NCBI GenBank assembly: GCA_030145715.1
Contig: JAIXHQ010000017.1
Location: forward strand, 1-63,241
Direction: 5' to 3'
Source of the DNA: Sphingopyxis sp.
GTDB taxonomy: Bacteria > Pseudomonadota > Alphaproteobacteria > Sphingomonadales > Sphingomonadaceae
Length of the DNA stretch: 63,241 bases
A program made the translations under genes and the position numbers. How positions within the stretch are numbered: the stretch's first letter is position 1; the number at the start of each line of letters is the position of its first letter. A model generated the notes under the pieces. It ran no database searches. It had not been told where the DNA came from and saw nothing but the letters and a program-made list of their open reading frames with translations. Positions 36,627 to 45,313 of this stretch are shown one piece after another.

Positions 36627-37253
36627 ATGTACAAGCAAGCGCCAGTGCGCGTGAAACGGCGCAAGCGACTGGGCGCCGAAGTGCGCGAGGAAGGGTTGGC
36701 GGCGGCACGGGGGCTGCTGCTCAAAGGCGGTCCCGGCGCGGTGACGCTCGCCAATATCGGCGACGAGATCGGCATGTCGCACGCCAATGTCCTGCACCAT
36801 TTCGGATCGGCGGGCAGCCTGCAATCGGCGCTGATGGAGTCGATGATAAACGACCTGACGGTGGCGCTCGATGATGTGGTCGAACTGCTCCAGACCGACG
36901 CCGCGGCGCCGCGAGCCGTCGCGGACCGGGTTTTCGACGCATTCGACAAGGGCGGCGCCGGGCCGCTTGCCGCCTGGATCATCCTGTCGGGCGATGTCGA
37001 ACATCTGGAACCGGTGCGCAACGCGGTCCGCGCGCTGGTCGACGCGATCGTCGGCCAGTCGAACGACGAAGGCGCGCCCGGACGGGTCCGGCTCGCGGTG
37101 TTGATGATGGCGGTGACGGCGTTCGGCGACGCGATGATCGGGCCCCATGTCCGCGACATGCTCGACCAAAAGGACGACGCGATGCGCGACCTGATCGCCC
37201 GCATCCTGCCCCTGTTCCTGACCCCCTCCGGCATCCCGCCCGCCATGGGCTGA
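36627..37253 (+). CDS. TetR/AcrR family transcriptional regulator
   Basis: 208-aa DNA-binding repressor. The helix-turn-helix is at about residues 22-60 (EEGLAAARGLLLKGGPGAVTLANIGDEIGMSHANVLHHFGS). The variable C-terminal ligand domain carries DNDLTVALDDV-like helices and a dimerisation region. It is divergent from the PF10118 gene, which it probably controls. The inducer is unknown. Confidence 0.9.
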   Translation: MYKQAPVRVKRRKRLGAEVREEGLAAARGLLLKGGPGAVTLANIGDEIGMSHANVLHHFGSAGSLQSALMESMINDLTVALDDVVELLQTDAAAPRAVADRVFDAFDKGGAGPLAAWIILSGDVEHLEPVRNAVRALVDAIVGQSNDEGAPGRVRLAVLMMAVTAFGDAMIGPHVRDMLDQKDDAMRDLIARILPLFLTPSGIPPAMG

Positions 37254-37341
37254 ACCGGGCGGCGGCGCCCACGTCGCGCCGATCCGGTCCACTCCTGTCC
37301 CCTGACGGCGATCCACGAATGAGATGTTGTAACCTTTGTCA

Positions 37342-37356
37342 TGTTATGCCATAACA
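37342..37356. promoter_or_regulatory. Zur box upstream of merC-zur
   Basis: TGTTATGCCATAACA is a perfect 6-bp inverted repeat with a 3-nt centre. It matches the proteobacterial Zur consensus TGTTATnnnATAACA. It lies 29 nt upstream of the MerC-domain gene, which precedes a Fur-family gene of the Zur type, so zinc autoregulation is likely. Confidence 0.7.
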
Positions 37357-37385
37357 CTGGCGTAATTTGCCGACGGAGAACCCCG

Positions 37386-37820
37386 GTGACACAGGTCGCC
37401 AGCATCGACACCCTGTGGACGCGCCTGGGCGTGGTGGTTCGGGCTGCGCGCGATTCGCGTCCGCTGACGGCGCTGAGCGGCGATCAACTGGCGATGGGAT
37501 TGTCGGGCCTGTGCCTGGTCCATTGCCTGGCCACGACGGTCTTTTTCGCGTCGCTCGCATCGGTCGGCGGACTGTTCATCGAAAGCCATTTGTTCCACGA
37601 AATCGGCTTGGTCATCGCGATCGGATTTGCGCTGATCATGCTCGTCTCCGGGGTGCTCAGCCACGGCTATATGATGCCGTTCGCGGTCGGCTGTTTTGGT
37701 TTGGGCATGATGGCCGGCGCGCTGTCGCGGCCCCACGACGGCAGCGAAGTGCTGGCGACGATGATCGGGGTCGCGGTCGTCGCGCTGGGCCACGACCTCA
37801 ATCGCCGCGCCTGGAACTGA
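37386..37820 (+). CDS. MerC domain membrane protein
   Basis: 144-aa inner-membrane protein of the MerC family with four hydrophobic segments: MGLSGLCLVHCLATTVFF, IGLVIAIGFALIMLVSGVL, MPFAVGCFGLGMMAGAL and VLATMIGVAVVALGH. The CLVHC pair resembles the metal-binding Cys pair of MerC. The GTG start at 37386 has a clear GGAGAA Shine-Dalgarno 6 nt upstream. It is followed by a Zur-like gene and preceded by a Zur box, which points to zinc rather than mercury handling (inference). Confidence 0.87.
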   Translation: MTQVASIDTLWTRLGVVVRAARDSRPLTALSGDQLAMGLSGLCLVHCLATTVFFASLASVGGLFIESHLFHEIGLVIAIGFALIMLVSGVLSHGYMMPFAVGCFGLGMMAGALSRPHDGSEVLATMIGVAVVALGHDLNRRAWN

Positions 37821-37920
37821 CCGGCCGCCCGAACGGGCCCCTCCGCCGCTTGCGGGCGCCCGTTAAACACCCTACATTGGCAAAAATCTGGCGCGGGATC
37901 GCCCGCGATGAGGAAACCCA

Positions 37921-38385
37921 ATGGGCAAGCATGACCATCCGCACGTCGAGGCCAGCGGCGCCTCGCTCGCCAAGGCGGCGCAAACCGCGCTGGAGGCGGC
38001 GGGTGAAGCATGGACCGACATGCGCGCCGCGATTTTCGACGCGGTCGCCGCGATCGGCAAACCCGCCAGCGCCTATGAAATCGCGGACATCGTGTCGCAG
38101 AAACGCGGGCGCCGCGTCGCACCGAACAGCGTTTATCGCATCCTCGACCTGTTCGTCGCGAACAATCTGGTCCGCCGCGTCGAAAGCGCGAACGCCTTTG
38201 TCGCGAACAGCCATCCGGGCTGTCTGCACGACTGCATCTTCCTCATCTGCGACAGTTGCGGATCGGCGGTGCATGTCGACGACGACAAGCTATCGACCGG
38301 CGTGCGCGCCGCGGCCGAAAAGACCGGTTTTGCCGCCGAACGCCCGGTGATCGAGGTGCGCGGCAAATGCGCCGAATGCCAATAG
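37921..38385 (+). CDS. zur: Fur family transcriptional repressor, Zur type
   Basis: 154-aa Fur-family metal-sensing repressor. The winged-helix domain spans about 20-95 (MRAAIFDAVAAIGKPASAYEIADIVS, RRVAPNSVYRILDLFVANNLVRRVES). The C-terminal domain has the metal sites HPGCLHDCIFLICDSCGSAVHV and a final KCAEC. The two CxxC motifs are the structural zinc site of the family. Context with MerC and a Zur box makes Zur the best call over Fur. The ATG lies 100 nt after merC. Confidence 0.87.
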   Translation: MGKHDHPHVEASGASLAKAAQTALEAAGEAWTDMRAAIFDAVAAIGKPASAYEIADIVSQKRGRRVAPNSVYRILDLFVANNLVRRVESANAFVANSHPGCLHDCIFLICDSCGSAVHVDDDKLSTGVRAAAEKTGFAAERPVIEVRGKCAECQ

Positions 38386-38421
38386 CGACGGCGCGCCGCG
38401 CTCCCACCGGCGTCTAGCGCG

Positions 38422-39186
38422 ATGGCCGGGGGGCTGCGGCACTGGATCGGTCGTCGGTGGACACGCCCCGCCCCGTCGACGCGCGCATGGTATGGCGTGC
38501 TGGCCTTCGGCATCGCGACGCTGATCTTTGGCCTGTATCTCGGCCGGATATTCCCGCAGACCGGCCCGGACATCGCGCCCGGCTATGGCTCGCCCGTCCT
38601 CGCCTTCGAATTTGCCCGCAGCCAGGGCGACCTGGAGGCGATCTTTGGATTTTACACCGATCCGCTTCAGGGCGCGCGCCTTGCCGCGATGCGCGCGGGC
38701 AATGAGTGCGATTACCTCTATATGCTGCTCTACGCCGGTTTCCTCGCTTCGGGGTGCGTCGCGCTGTGGCGCGAACTGCGCCTTCGCACGATCCTGATCG
38801 CCGCCGCGCTGCCCGTCGCCGCGGCGATCGGCGATGCATGGGAAAATTCGGTTCTCCTTACCATCCAGTCGGCCTTTGCGCTGGGCGACTATTCGCCCGC
38901 GATGGCGACCCTGCCCTATCCCGTCGCGGCGAAGTTCCTGCTGCTCGCCGCCACCAATGTCGTGATCGGGGTGGCGGCGATGCGGATGCGGGGGTGGTGG
39001 GCCGTGTTCGGCGCGGTCGCCATCCTTGCCGCGCTGCCGACGGTGGCGGCGATCCTGATGCCCGCGAAGCTGGCCTGGGCGTTGATTCCATCGAACGCAG
39101 GCGGCTGGCTCCTGCTCCTGGCGCTGGCCGCGACGGGCAGTTGGTCGGCCTTTTCCCGCACAGGTTCGGCCAAGGGCGGGGGCTGA
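38422..39186 (+). CDS. Hypothetical multi-pass membrane protein
   Basis: 254-aa protein with about six membrane helices, e.g. WYGVLAFGIATLIFGLYLG, YLYMLLYAGFLASGCVALW, TILIAAALPVAAAIGDAWENSVLL and WALIPSNAGGWLLLLALAATGSW. A periplasmic-type loop with FEFARSQGDLEAIFGFY follows the first helix. I do not recognise the family. It follows zur by 36 nt and may be co-transcribed, but nothing else links it to zinc. Confidence 0.75.
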   Translation: MAGGLRHWIGRRWTRPAPSTRAWYGVLAFGIATLIFGLYLGRIFPQTGPDIAPGYGSPVLAFEFARSQGDLEAIFGFYTDPLQGARLAAMRAGNECDYLYMLLYAGFLASGCVALWRELRLRTILIAAALPVAAAIGDAWENSVLLTIQSAFALGDYSPAMATLPYPVAAKFLLLAATNVVIGVAAMRMRGWWAVFGAVAILAALPTVAAILMPAKLAWALIPSNAGGWLLLLALAATGSWSAFSRTGSAKGGG

Positions 39187-39302
39187 ACCGCGCGCCAATA
39201 GGAAAGCGGCGCGTCCCGCGCGCACCGCCGACGCCCCTTTCCACCCCGGCTGCGCTTGGCTAGGGATGCCCGCGAATCCCCAAAAAGGGCGAAAGGCTGC
39301 AC

Positions 39303-40826
39303 ATGAACACCGTGATTATCCGCGAAGACGACCTGATCGAAACGATCGCCGACGCGCTGCAATATATCAGCTATTTCCATCCGATGGATTATATCCGCGC
39401 GCTGGGTGCCGCCTATGAACGCGAAGTGTCCCCCGCCGCAAAGGACGCGATGGCGCAGATATTGTCGAACAGCCGCATGTGCGCCGAGGGGCATCGCCCG
39501 ATCTGTCAGGACACGGGCATCGTCACCGTCTTTATCAAATGGGGCATGGATTGCCGCCTCGACAGCCCACGCAGCCTGCAACAGGTCGTCGACGAAGGCG
39601 TGCGCAAGGCCTATCTTCACCCCGAAAACAAGCTGCGCGCATCGATCCTCGCCGACCCGGCGTTCAGCCGCGTCAACACCAAGGACAACACGCCGTCGGT
39701 CCTGAATGTCGAGATGGTGCCGGGCGCGAAGGTGGTCATCGACGTCGCGGCCAAGGGCGGCGGCAGCGAGAATAAGTCGAAGTTCAAGATGATGAACCCC
39801 AGCGATTCCATCGTCGACTGGGTGCTGGACATGGTGCCGCAGATGGGCGCCGGCTGGTGCCCGCCGGGGATGCTGGGCATCGGCATCGGCGGCACCGCCG
39901 AAAAGGCGATGCTGCTTGCCAAGCAGTCGCTGATGGACCCCATTGACATGAGCGAGCTGCTCGCGCGCGGGCCGTCGAACCCGACCGAGGAACTGCGCAT
40001 CGAACTGTATGAAAAGGTCAATGCGCTGGGCATCGGGGCGCAGGGACTGGGCGGCCTTGCCACCGTGCTCGACGTCAAGATCGCCGACTGGCCGACGCAC
40101 GCGGCGTCGAAACCCGTCGCGATGATCCCCAATTGCGCGGCGACCCGCCATGCCCATGTCACGATCGACGGCAGCGGCCCCGCCTATCTGGAAAAGCCGG
40201 TGCTGGCCGATTATCCACAGATCGACTGGGCGCCCGACAAGGCCGCGATCCGCGTCGACCTCGACACGCTGACTCCGGAGGTCGTGGCGAGCTGGAAACA
40301 GGGCGACCGGCTGTTGCTGAACGGCAAGATGCTGACCGGCCGCGACGCGGCGCACAAGCGCATCGCCGACATGCTGGCCAAGGGCGAACAACTGCCCGTC
40401 GAATTCAAGGACCGCGTCATCTATTATGTCGGGCCAGTCGACCCGGTGGGCGAGGAAATCGTCGGCCCCGCCGGTCCCACCACCGCGACGCGCATGGACA
40501 AGTTCATGGACATGATGCTGGAACAGGGCCTGCTCGCCTGTGTCGGCAAGGCCGAACGCGGCCCCGCCGCGACCCAATCGATCGCCCGGCACAAAAGCGC
40601 CTATCTGATGGCGGTCGGCGGCGCCGCCTATCTGGTCGCGCGCGCCATCAAGGGCAGCAAGGTCGTCGGCTTTGCCGACCTGGGCATGGAAGCCATCTAT
40701 GAGTTCGAGGTGAGCGATTTCCCCGTCACCGTCGCGGTCGACAGCGAAGGCCAGAATGTCCACGTCAACGCTCCAAAGCTGTGGCAGAAACGGATCGCGG
40801 ACGAGGGATTGCTGGAGCGGGCGTAA
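39303..40826 (+). CDS. Fumarate hydratase, class I (iron-sulfur)
   Basis: 507-aa oxygen-sensitive fumarase that interconverts fumarate and malate in the TCA cycle. The alpha-domain carries RPICQDTGIVTVFIKWG, with a cluster Cys. It also has KGGGSENKSKF, GWCPPGMLGIGIGGTAEKAM, a further Cys, and IPNCAATRHAHVTIDGSGPAYL. The C-terminal beta-domain has GDRLLLNGKMLTGRDAAHKRI, YYVGPVDPVGEEIVGPAGPTTATRMDKF and GFADLGMEAIYEFEV. This is the class I FumA/FumB type in one chain. The ATG has a GGGCGAAAGG stretch upstream. Confidence 0.95.
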   Translation: MNTVIIREDDLIETIADALQYISYFHPMDYIRALGAAYEREVSPAAKDAMAQILSNSRMCAEGHRPICQDTGIVTVFIKWGMDCRLDSPRSLQQVVDEGVRKAYLHPENKLRASILADPAFSRVNTKDNTPSVLNVEMVPGAKVVIDVAAKGGGSENKSKFKMMNPSDSIVDWVLDMVPQMGAGWCPPGMLGIGIGGTAEKAMLLAKQSLMDPIDMSELLARGPSNPTEELRIELYEKVNALGIGAQGLGGLATVLDVKIADWPTHAASKPVAMIPNCAATRHAHVTIDGSGPAYLEKPVLADYPQIDWAPDKAAIRVDLDTLTPEVVASWKQGDRLLLNGKMLTGRDAAHKRIADMLAKGEQLPVEFKDRVIYYVGPVDPVGEEIVGPAGPTTATRMDKFMDMMLEQGLLACVGKAERGPAATQSIARHKSAYLMAVGGAAYLVARAIKGSKVVGFADLGMEAIYEFEVSDFPVTVAVDSEGQNVHVNAPKLWQKRIADEGLLERA

Positions 40827-40932
40827 GCTTTCCCGCGATCTCGGGCCAAGGCCGGGCATCGCGGCTGTCCGCTTGCCATGCACCCCGATTTGCCCAACAC
40901 TTTGGCGCACATCACACCGCAGGGGACGAGCC

Positions 40933-42468
40933 ATGGATTTCCGCCACATTGACCGATTGAACCGCCGCGACCTGATTCGCGGCGCCGCCCTGCTGGGCGC
41001 CGGTGCCGCCGCGATGAATCCATTGGCGGTGCTGGCGCAGTCAGGCGCCATGGCCGCGATCCGCAAGGCGGCGGAGGCGGGCAAGGACGCATCGATCAAG
41101 CGGCTGCGCGACTGGATCGCCCTCCCCTCGATCGCAGCCGAAAACCGCAGCATGGCCGAGGGCGCGGCCTATATGGCCGAACTGGCGAAAGACGCGGGCT
41201 TTACCGATGTCGAGATCGTGCCGACCGACGGCCATCCGGGCGTATTCGGCACCATCGACGTCGGCGCCGAGCGGACGATCGGCATCTATTTCATGTATGA
41301 CGTCAAACAGTTCGACCCCGCCGAATGGTCGTCACCACCGCTGGAAGGCCGGATGGTCGACCGCCCCGGCTTTGGTCAGGCGATTATGGGCCGCGGCGCG
41401 GTGAACCAGAAGGGGCCGGAGGCGACATTCCTTGCCGCGCTCCACGCGATCCGCGCCGCCAAGGCGAAACTGCCCGTGAACATCGTCCTCGTCTGCGAAG
41501 GCGAGGAGGAAATCGGATCGCCCCATTTCCGCCAGATCGCCACCAAGCCCAACATTCAGGCGGCGCTGAAAAAATGCGAGGGCATCTTCATCCCCTTTGC
41601 CTCGCAGAGCAAGACCGGCAACGTCACGGTCAACCTGGGATCAAAAGGCATCATCGAACTCGAACTGATAGCCAGCGGTGAAAAATGGGGCCGCGGTCCC
41701 AAGGGCGACGTCCACTCCAGCCTGAAGGCGATGGTGGATTCGCCGGCATGGCGGCTGGTTCAGGCGCTTCAGACGCTCGTCACCCCCGATGGCAACACGC
41801 CCGCAATCGAGGGCTGGTTCGAAAATGTCCGGCCGCTGACCGAGCGCGAAAAGACGCTGATCCGCGAAGCCGCGAAGGCGGGCGACGAGGCGCAGCAAAA
41901 GGCGGCGCTGGGCGTCACCCACTGGATCGACAATCTGAAATATGACGACGCGCTGATCCGGCTGGCGCAGGAACCGACGGTCAATATCGAGGGGCTGGTC
42001 GCGGGCTATACCGGGCCGGGCGGCAAGACCATCCTGCCGGGCAAGGCGGTTGCAAAGCTGGACCTGCGCCTGGTGCCCAACCAGACGCGCGCCGAGGCGG
42101 AAAAGAAACTGCGCGCGCATCTCGACAAAAAGGGCTTCACCGATGTCGAAGTCCGTGTGTCGGGCGGCTATGACCCGACCGAGGTTGCCGAGGACAGCCG
42201 CCTGGTGCGCAGCGAACTCGCGACCTACAAGAAACTCGGCGTCACCACGAGCCTTAACCCGCGCATGGCGGGCAGTTGGCCGGGCTCCACCTTCACCGCG
42301 CCGCCGGTGTCAATTCCCGCCGCGCATTTCGGCATGGGTCACGGGTCGGGCGCCCATGCCCCAGACGAATATTATCTGATCGATTCGACCAATCCAAAGG
42401 TCGCGGGGCTGGTCGACGCGACGATGGGCTATGCCGAGTTTCTTTATATATTGGCGGCGATCAAATAG
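40933..42468 (+). CDS. M20/M25/M40-family metallohydrolase, Tat-exported
   Basis: 511-aa periplasmic M20-type peptidase/amidase. The N-terminus has a twin-arginine signal (NRRDLIRGAALLGAGAAAM). The catalytic domain is at about 55-215 and 390-511, with an insert/dimerisation domain between. Two usual zinc ligands differ. The HxD motif reads Phe-Met121-Tyr-Asp123, and GRGASDDKG reads GRGAVN158QKG (bridging Asp replaced by Asn). The Glu pair E191-E193 (GEEEIGS), KGDVHSS and the terminal GSGAHAPDEYY His are present. The gene follows fumarase and stands alone. Substrate and metal content are unclear. Confidence 0.88.
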   Translation: MDFRHIDRLNRRDLIRGAALLGAGAAAMNPLAVLAQSGAMAAIRKAAEAGKDASIKRLRDWIALPSIAAENRSMAEGAAYMAELAKDAGFTDVEIVPTDGHPGVFGTIDVGAERTIGIYFMYDVKQFDPAEWSSPPLEGRMVDRPGFGQAIMGRGAVNQKGPEATFLAALHAIRAAKAKLPVNIVLVCEGEEEIGSPHFRQIATKPNIQAALKKCEGIFIPFASQSKTGNVTVNLGSKGIIELELIASGEKWGRGPKGDVHSSLKAMVDSPAWRLVQALQTLVTPDGNTPAIEGWFENVRPLTEREKTLIREAAKAGDEAQQKAALGVTHWIDNLKYDDALIRLAQEPTVNIEGLVAGYTGPGGKTILPGKAVAKLDLRLVPNQTRAEAEKKLRAHLDKKGFTDVEVRVSGGYDPTEVAEDSRLVRSELATYKKLGVTTSLNPRMAGSWPGSTFTAPPVSIPAAHFGMGHGSGAHAPDEYYLIDSTNPKVAGLVDATMGYAEFLYILAAIK

Positions 42469-42487
42469 CGGCCAGAATCCGTAGACC

Positions 42488-43690
42488 TCAGAACCCGTAG
42501 ACCAGCGTGAAGCGCGTCTGTGTATCGACGCTTTCGACGCCCGGCGGCGGGCTGGTGTCGATCTGCGCCGAATAGGCGATGCGCGCCGACAGGGCGGTGG
42601 ACAGCCTGGCGTTGAGCGCGGTGATCGCGCTGGTCGATCCATTGGCCTGCCCGATGATCGTCGATGCGACCTGCGTCAGCCGCAGCGTCGGCAACAATTG
42701 CCACCCGAAATCAAGCCCCGCCAGCGCGGTCAGTTCGGTGTCGACGTCGCCGGTCACGAAATCGGTGCGGCGAAACGCCGGCCCGCCTTTCAGGCTGAGC
42801 GTCATCCTCTTGCCGTCGATCACCTTATATCCCAGCCCGCCCGACAGGTTCCAGCGCGCGTCATAGCCAAGGATCCGGTCGCGTTCCCACCGGCCCAGCC
42901 CATAAGCGAAAGTGCGATCGTTGATGCGATATTGCGGTTCCAGTTCGGTCAGATAGCGTTCGACCGACGTCTTGCCATTGCTGCGCTGATAATCGGCCTG
43001 GGCGCGCATCTTGTGCGTCCAGTCGATCCCCCGGCGCGCGAGGGCGATGCCCGCGCTGAGCCCGGCGGCTTCGGTGTTGCCGCTGCTCAGCGATGCGCCA
43101 ATCTGTCCCTCGCCCTTCCAATTCTGCCAGAATCGCGCGGCGGCGAGCCTGGCGTGCGCGGCCGCCGCCGCTTCGTCCTTCAACCTCTTGCGTTCGGCGC
43201 GATAGGCGACCAGCCGCGCCTCGATCCGGGCCGCGTGATCGGGGTTGGCCGCCTTTGCGAGCTTGCCGACCGCCTCGACCTCTGCATCCTTGCCGCTCGA
43301 CATCGCGGCGGTGAGCATATCCGCGACGGGATCGGGGGGCACCACGGGCGTCCGCCCGCTGCGATAGGCCGCGAGCAGGGCATCGATTTCACGGGCGCTA
43401 TAGGGGTTAGCCAGCCGGGCGACCTTGACCACCGCCTCGACATCGGCGTCCTCGCCGGTCGCGATCGCGGCGTCGATCATCGCGCGCACATCGTCCGGCA
43501 ACATCGGATGAAGCGGCACGATTTCCATCGGAACGGGAAAGGGCGCGACCAGCACCGGATCGGCCAGCGCCGGGTTCGGCTGGGACAGGCCAACCGGGTA
43601 TTGCGCGGCATGGGCGGGCGGCACGGCGGCGCCGGGAAAAAGACCGCCCAGCGGCAGGCAAAGCGCGGCCAGGCGGGGAAGAAATGTCAC
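42488..43690 (-). CDS. DUF481 outer-membrane-like protein with N-terminal tandem repeat
   Basis: 400-aa exported protein (signal LAALCLPLGGLFPGAAVPPAHA). Residues about 165-400 form a DUF481/YdiY-type beta-barrel (GEGQIGASLSSGNTEAAGLSAGIALA, YLTELEPQYRINDRTFAYGLGRWERDRI) ending in TLVYGF, as outer-membrane proteins do. The N-terminal region holds two related units of about 45 residues, each with the core (E/D)DADVEAVVKVA-RLANPYSAREIDALLAAYR or its variant KDAEVEAVGKLAKAANPDHAARIEARLVAYR. This segment is not part of DUF481. Function unknown. Confidence 0.85.
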   Translation of the reverse strand: MTFLPRLAALCLPLGGLFPGAAVPPAHAAQYPVGLSQPNPALADPVLVAPFPVPMEIVPLHPMLPDDVRAMIDAAIATGEDADVEAVVKVARLANPYSAREIDALLAAYRSGRTPVVPPDPVADMLTAAMSSGKDAEVEAVGKLAKAANPDHAARIEARLVAYRAERKRLKDEAAAAAHARLAAARFWQNWKGEGQIGASLSSGNTEAAGLSAGIALARRGIDWTHKMRAQADYQRSNGKTSVERYLTELEPQYRINDRTFAYGLGRWERDRILGYDARWNLSGGLGYKVIDGKRMTLSLKGGPAFRRTDFVTGDVDTELTALAGLDFGWQLLPTLRLTQVASTIIGQANGSTSAITALNARLSTALSARIAYSAQIDTSPPPGVESVDTQTRFTLVYGF

Positions 43691-43822
43691 CGAAAACGTC
43701 CTTCTGTGGGGGCAGGAGCCGGGTTCGTTCGATCGGCGGCGCGGGGCCGGTGCGCCTTCGATGCCCCTCTATAATCCGAAAGTTGCTGGCATTTCCACCT
43801 CGCCTGCCCCATTTGCAAACCT

Positions 43823-44098
43823 ATGTGGGTCGCGATCATCGCCATTTTCTGTGCCGGCGTCGGCAATTTCGCGATGCACCGCGCCTTCATGGAAAGCGAC
43901 GATCCGCTGATTCAGCAGATGGTCAAGCCGCTGGCCGACAAGGTCGGACCGAACATCACCTATGTCTTTGAATTTCTGTTGCTGGTCGGCGCGATGGCGA
44001 TTGCGACGCGCAACTGGTTCACCGCGATGATGCTGTACGGGCTCTACACGATCTTTAACGCGATGGCGTTCAGTTGGATCATGAACCGCCCGCGTTAG
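43823..44098 (+). CDS. Small conserved-type membrane protein
   Basis: 91-aa protein with two or three hydrophobic helices: MWVAIIAIFCAGVGNFAM, NITYVFEFLLLVGAMAIA and WFTAMMLYGLYTIFNAMAFSWIM. A loop of mixed charge (ESDDPLIQQMVKPLADKV) separates the first two. I do not recognise the family; similar 90-residue proteins occur as hypotheticals in sphingomonads. It is divergent from the DUF481 gene. Confidence 0.72.
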   Translation: MWVAIIAIFCAGVGNFAMHRAFMESDDPLIQQMVKPLADKVGPNITYVFEFLLLVGAMAIATRNWFTAMMLYGLYTIFNAMAFSWIMNRPR

Positions 44099-44126
44099 CG
44101 CCCAAGCGCGATGCGCGCGAAATCGA

Positions 44127-44176
44127 TTGACCTCTGCTCAACACGATATAAATATGATATTATATTTATATCGTGT
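44127..44176 (+). promoter_or_regulatory. Promoter region with 36-bp near-perfect palindrome before the SPFH operon
   Basis: TTGACC at 44127-44132 can serve as a -35 box. Positions 44141-44176 form a palindrome with 15-bp perfect arms (ACACGATATAAATAT and its complement) and a 6-bp centre with one mismatched pair. It covers the -10 area (TAAATA or AAATAT, 16-17 nt after the -35) and ends 17 nt before the SPFH start. It is very AT-rich against a GC-rich background. A dimeric or tetrameric repressor site is likely. Confidence 0.65.
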
Positions 44177-44193
44177 GATTCGGAGGGAAAATC

Positions 44194-45096
44194 ATGGTCG
44201 AAACAGGGGCACCGGCGCTGAACCGCAGTCGCGAGACGCGCGCCAATACGCAGAGCGGTTATGTCATGCTGCTGGTCTGGTTGGCATTGCTGGCTGTTGC
44301 GGCGTGGGCCGCCATCACCAATTTGAACGGCCCCGTCGATTTTGGCTGGAAATGGGCTGTCGTGATCGCAAGCGCGACCGTCGGTACGCTGGTCCTGTGC
44401 GGATTTTACCTGATCAACCCGAACGAAGCCGCCGCGATCCAGTTGTTCGGCGCCTATAAGGGCACCGACCGCGAGGAAGGGCTGCGCTGGGTTCTGCCAT
44501 GGCTGACGCGCAAGAAGATCGCGGTGCGCGCGAACAATGTGATTTCGGACAAGATCAAGGTCAACGACCTGCGCGGCAACCCGATCGAGATGGCGGCGCA
44601 GGTCGTGTGGCGCGTCACCGATACCGCGCAGGCGCTGTTCGACGTCGACGATTACAAGGAATTTGTGATGGCGCAGATCGAGGCCGCGGTGCGCGCCATC
44701 GGATCGCGTTACCCCTATGACGACATCGAACATCAGGAAATCACGCTGCGCGGCAACCATGACGAGGTCGGCGTCGAATTGCGCAAGGCGTTGATCGAAC
44801 GGCTGAGTGTCGCGGGCATCACCGTCGACGAATGCGGCCTGACGCACCTGGCCTATGCCCAGGAAATCGCCGGGGCGATGCTGCGCCGCCAACAGGCGGA
44901 GGCGGTCATTTCGGCGCGAAAGAAGCTGGTCGAAGGCGCCGTGACGATGGTCGAAATGGCGCTGAACCTGTTGTCCGAAAAGGGCGTCGTCGAACTGGAC
45001 GACGAACGCAAGGCGGCCATGGTATCGAACCTGATGGTCGTGCTGTGCGGCGAACGCGACACCCAGCCGGTGGTGAACGCCGGGTCGCTTTACTGA
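44194..45096 (+). CDS. SPFH/Band 7 domain membrane protein
   Basis: 300-aa protein with two N-terminal membrane helices ([19 protein letters not shown] and [20 protein letters not shown]). The SPFH domain follows (about 70-245: [113 protein letters not shown]). A strong CGGAGGG Shine-Dalgarno precedes the ATG. It leads a four-gene run with an Arc-like protein and two small proteins. SPFH proteins scaffold membrane microdomains or modulate proteases; the role of this operon is unknown. Confidence 0.9.
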   Translation: MVETGAPALNRSRETRANTQSGYVMLLVWLALLAVAAWAAITNLNGPVDFGWKWAVVIASATVGTLVLCGFYLINPNEAAAIQLFGAYKGTDREEGLRWVLPWLTRKKIAVRANNVISDKIKVNDLRGNPIEMAAQVVWRVTDTAQALFDVDDYKEFVMAQIEAAVRAIGSRYPYDDIEHQEITLRGNHDEVGVELRKALIERLSVAGITVDECGLTHLAYAQEIAGAMLRRQQAEAVISARKKLVEGAVTMVEMALNLLSEKGVVELDDERKAAMVSNLMVVLCGERDTQPVVNAGSLY

Positions 45097-45108
45097 CCGC
45101 GGCGACCG

Positions 45109-45312
45109 ATGCCCGCGTCCGCCAAAAAGGCCTTTGCCCTTCGCCTCGATCCCGCGCTTTACGCCGCGATCGAGCGGCTGGCGGCGGCCGAACTGCGCAG
45201 CGCCAATGCAGAGATAGAGATATTGCTGCGCGAGGCGCTGGGGCGGCGCGGGGTCAATGTCAAACAGTCCGAAGCCCCAAAGCGGGGACGTCCACCCAAG
45301 GAGGAGAAGTGA
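45109..45312 (+). CDS. Arc/ribbon-helix-helix family DNA-binding protein
   Basis: 67-aa basic protein. Residues about 6-45 (KKAFALRLDPALYAAIERLAAAELRSANAEIEILLREALG) form a ribbon-helix-helix fold of the Arc type: a beta strand followed by two helices. The tail is Lys/Arg/Pro-rich (KRGRPPKEEK), as in DNA-binding AT-hook-like tails. It is the second gene of the SPFH operon, 12 nt after the SPFH stop. It is a candidate to bind the palindrome upstream, but this is not shown. Confidence 0.85.
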   Translation: MPASAKKAFALRLDPALYAAIERLAAAELRSANAEIEILLREALGRRGVNVKQSEAPKRGRPPKEEK

Positions 45313-45313
45313 T

